Shown: positions 32,231 to 32,686 of the stretch, one piece after another
Position numbering within the stretch: position 1 is the stretch's first letter
How the letters are laid out: every line of letters begins with the position of its first letter
Assembly (NCBI RefSeq): GCF_015057185.1
Contig: NZ_SVEV01000036.1
Span: 1-32,686 of the forward strand
Reading direction: 5' to 3'
Length of the DNA stretch: 32,686 nucleotides
DNA from: Pseudobutyrivibrio sp.
GTDB lineage: Bacteria > Bacillota > Clostridia > Lachnospirales > Lachnospiraceae
The notes under the pieces: generated by a model
Seen by the model: the letters and a program-made list of their open reading frames with translations, nothing else
The model's database searches: none
Told to the model about the DNA's origin: nothing
Translations under genes and position numbers: made by a program

Positions 32231-32372
32231 AATTTACATTTTCTTCTTTCTCTGGGTAATAATCATTCCAGGGACAGTATTCTTGCCATAATTGAGATTT
32301 GTACAGCTTAAGTGTTTCTTTATTGTCGGAGTTATCTGCAAGTAATATCTTTCTCATAAGTAGTCTTCCCAT
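32224..32372 (-). pseudogene. N-terminal fragment of a GNAT-type acetyltransferase
   Basis: On the minus strand about 49 residues begin MGRLLMRKILLADNSDN, then TLKLYKSQLWQEYCPWNDYY and PEKEENVNCSF. The pattern (R-K-I then ETLKLY, then a W-N-x-x-Y-P-x-E-E-N loop) is that of the first helix and loop of bacterial GNAT acetyltransferases. The frame then enters the tRNA terminator and antisense tRNA and loses all similarity, so the acetyl-CoA-binding part is missing. No clear ribosome site is seen. The break point coincides with the edge of the tRNA cassette. Confidence 0.45.
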
Positions 32373-32532
32373 TTTACTTATTTTATTTTTTATATTTATA
32401 GCAAAGGCATATTCGCCACGTTAAGGCTAATAGTATATGATGATTTGCTAATTATTAGATAATTGGCGCAATTCACACAAATGGTTGCTTTGGGGCGGAG
32501 ATGATTTACTTTAAAAAAATATGGATTTTTCA

Positions 32533-32561
32533 TTGACACTGTAAAATATAGGTGATATTAT
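32533..32561 (+). promoter_or_regulatory. Strong promoter, probably of an rRNA operon
   Basis: TTGACA (consensus, 32533-32538) and TATTAT (32556-32561) are 17 bases apart. The 30 bases upstream are A/T tracts like an rRNA UP element. From 32373 to 32520 I see no gene and no other signal. Confidence 0.65.
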
Positions 32562-32567
32562 AATCGA

Positions 32568-32686
32568 GCGCTGTGGGACAGCAAGTCACACAGTGCAAAA
32601 CGAAAAAGCAGATTGATAACTGAACAGTGAAACAAACCTTGAATTAATACAAGTTAATTGGTAACAAGCAAGCTTGTTACTTACAC
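32568..32686 (+). other. Probable 5' leader of an rRNA operon (runs off the window)
   Basis: No protein is encoded. The leader holds a hairpin GCGCTGTG/CACAGTGC (about 32568-32597) and a perfect 9-bp inverted repeat GTAACAAGC/GCTTGTTAC (32661-32680). Between them, a GATAACTGAACAGTGAAACA stretch resembles the unstructured words common in clostridial rRNA leaders and spacers. The 16S gene itself is not in the window, so this is an inference. Confidence 0.5.

Overview
The window looks like chromosomal DNA of a low-G+C, Gram-positive anaerobe of the Lachnospiraceae, perhaps Butyrivibrio or Pseudobutyrivibrio. This is inferred from AT-rich codon use, strong AGGAGG ribosome sites, the mix of housekeeping genes and several small families that I associate with that group. 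It is mostly ordinary core chromosome on the + strand with a few accessory pieces. No phage, insertion sequence or CRISPR array was seen.

Layout. 1-3450: the end of an LpdD-like (prenylated-flavin chaperone) gene, then a Cache-type chemoreceptor whose last codons overlap a sugar-binding lipoprotein. 3457-6169: the decayed tail of a GHKL histidine kinase, a CYTH phosphatase-like protein, a divergent and apparently leaderless DHH phosphoesterase, and a small ASCH/DUF3850-like protein. 6337-13919: dnaE, the pfkA - SpoU methylase - 89-aa protein operon, a RelQ-type alarmone synthetase and uppP. This stretch holds two copies of a covarying structured element, one just before dnaE and one just after uppP. 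13940-16888: mscL with a C-terminal zinc ribbon, then two zinc-ribbon/low-complexity/membrane proteins. 17009-21176: an EF-Tu-domain-2/SseB fusion, an alpha/beta hydrolase, an unusual stand-alone ClpX and a cold-shock protein. 21316-26398: a transglutaminase-like exported protein, then a tightly overlapping degV - folC - J-domain - MATE operon. 26502-30521: a third zinc-ribbon membrane protein with 42-bp repeats, a small unknown protein, a C39-like cysteine peptidase, an Ig/transglutaminase surface protein and a lipoprotein. 30526-32686: two nearly identical tRNA-Gly(GCC) cassettes flanking pgeF on the other strand, a GC-rich structured intergenic patch, the front fragment of a GNAT acetyltransferase, and a strong promoter with a leader that looks like the start of an rRNA operon running off the right edge.

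The genes serve several themes: replication and glycolysis (dnaE, pfkA), stress and envelope physiology (relQ, uppP, mscL, clpX, csp, pgeF), sensing (chemoreceptor plus binding protein), and a notable set of envelope proteins with zinc ribbons or transglutaminase folds. The most promising undescribed item is the two-copy RNA-like element at 6337-6421 and 13831-13919. Its inner helix is conserved in sequence, while its outer and apical helices differ in sequence but keep their pairing. Other items worth a second look are the terminator hairpins fused directly to Shine-Dalgarno sites at three loci, the EF-Tu-D2/SseB fusion, the ClpX variant, and the duplicated tRNA cassette with a strongly conserved 5' leader.
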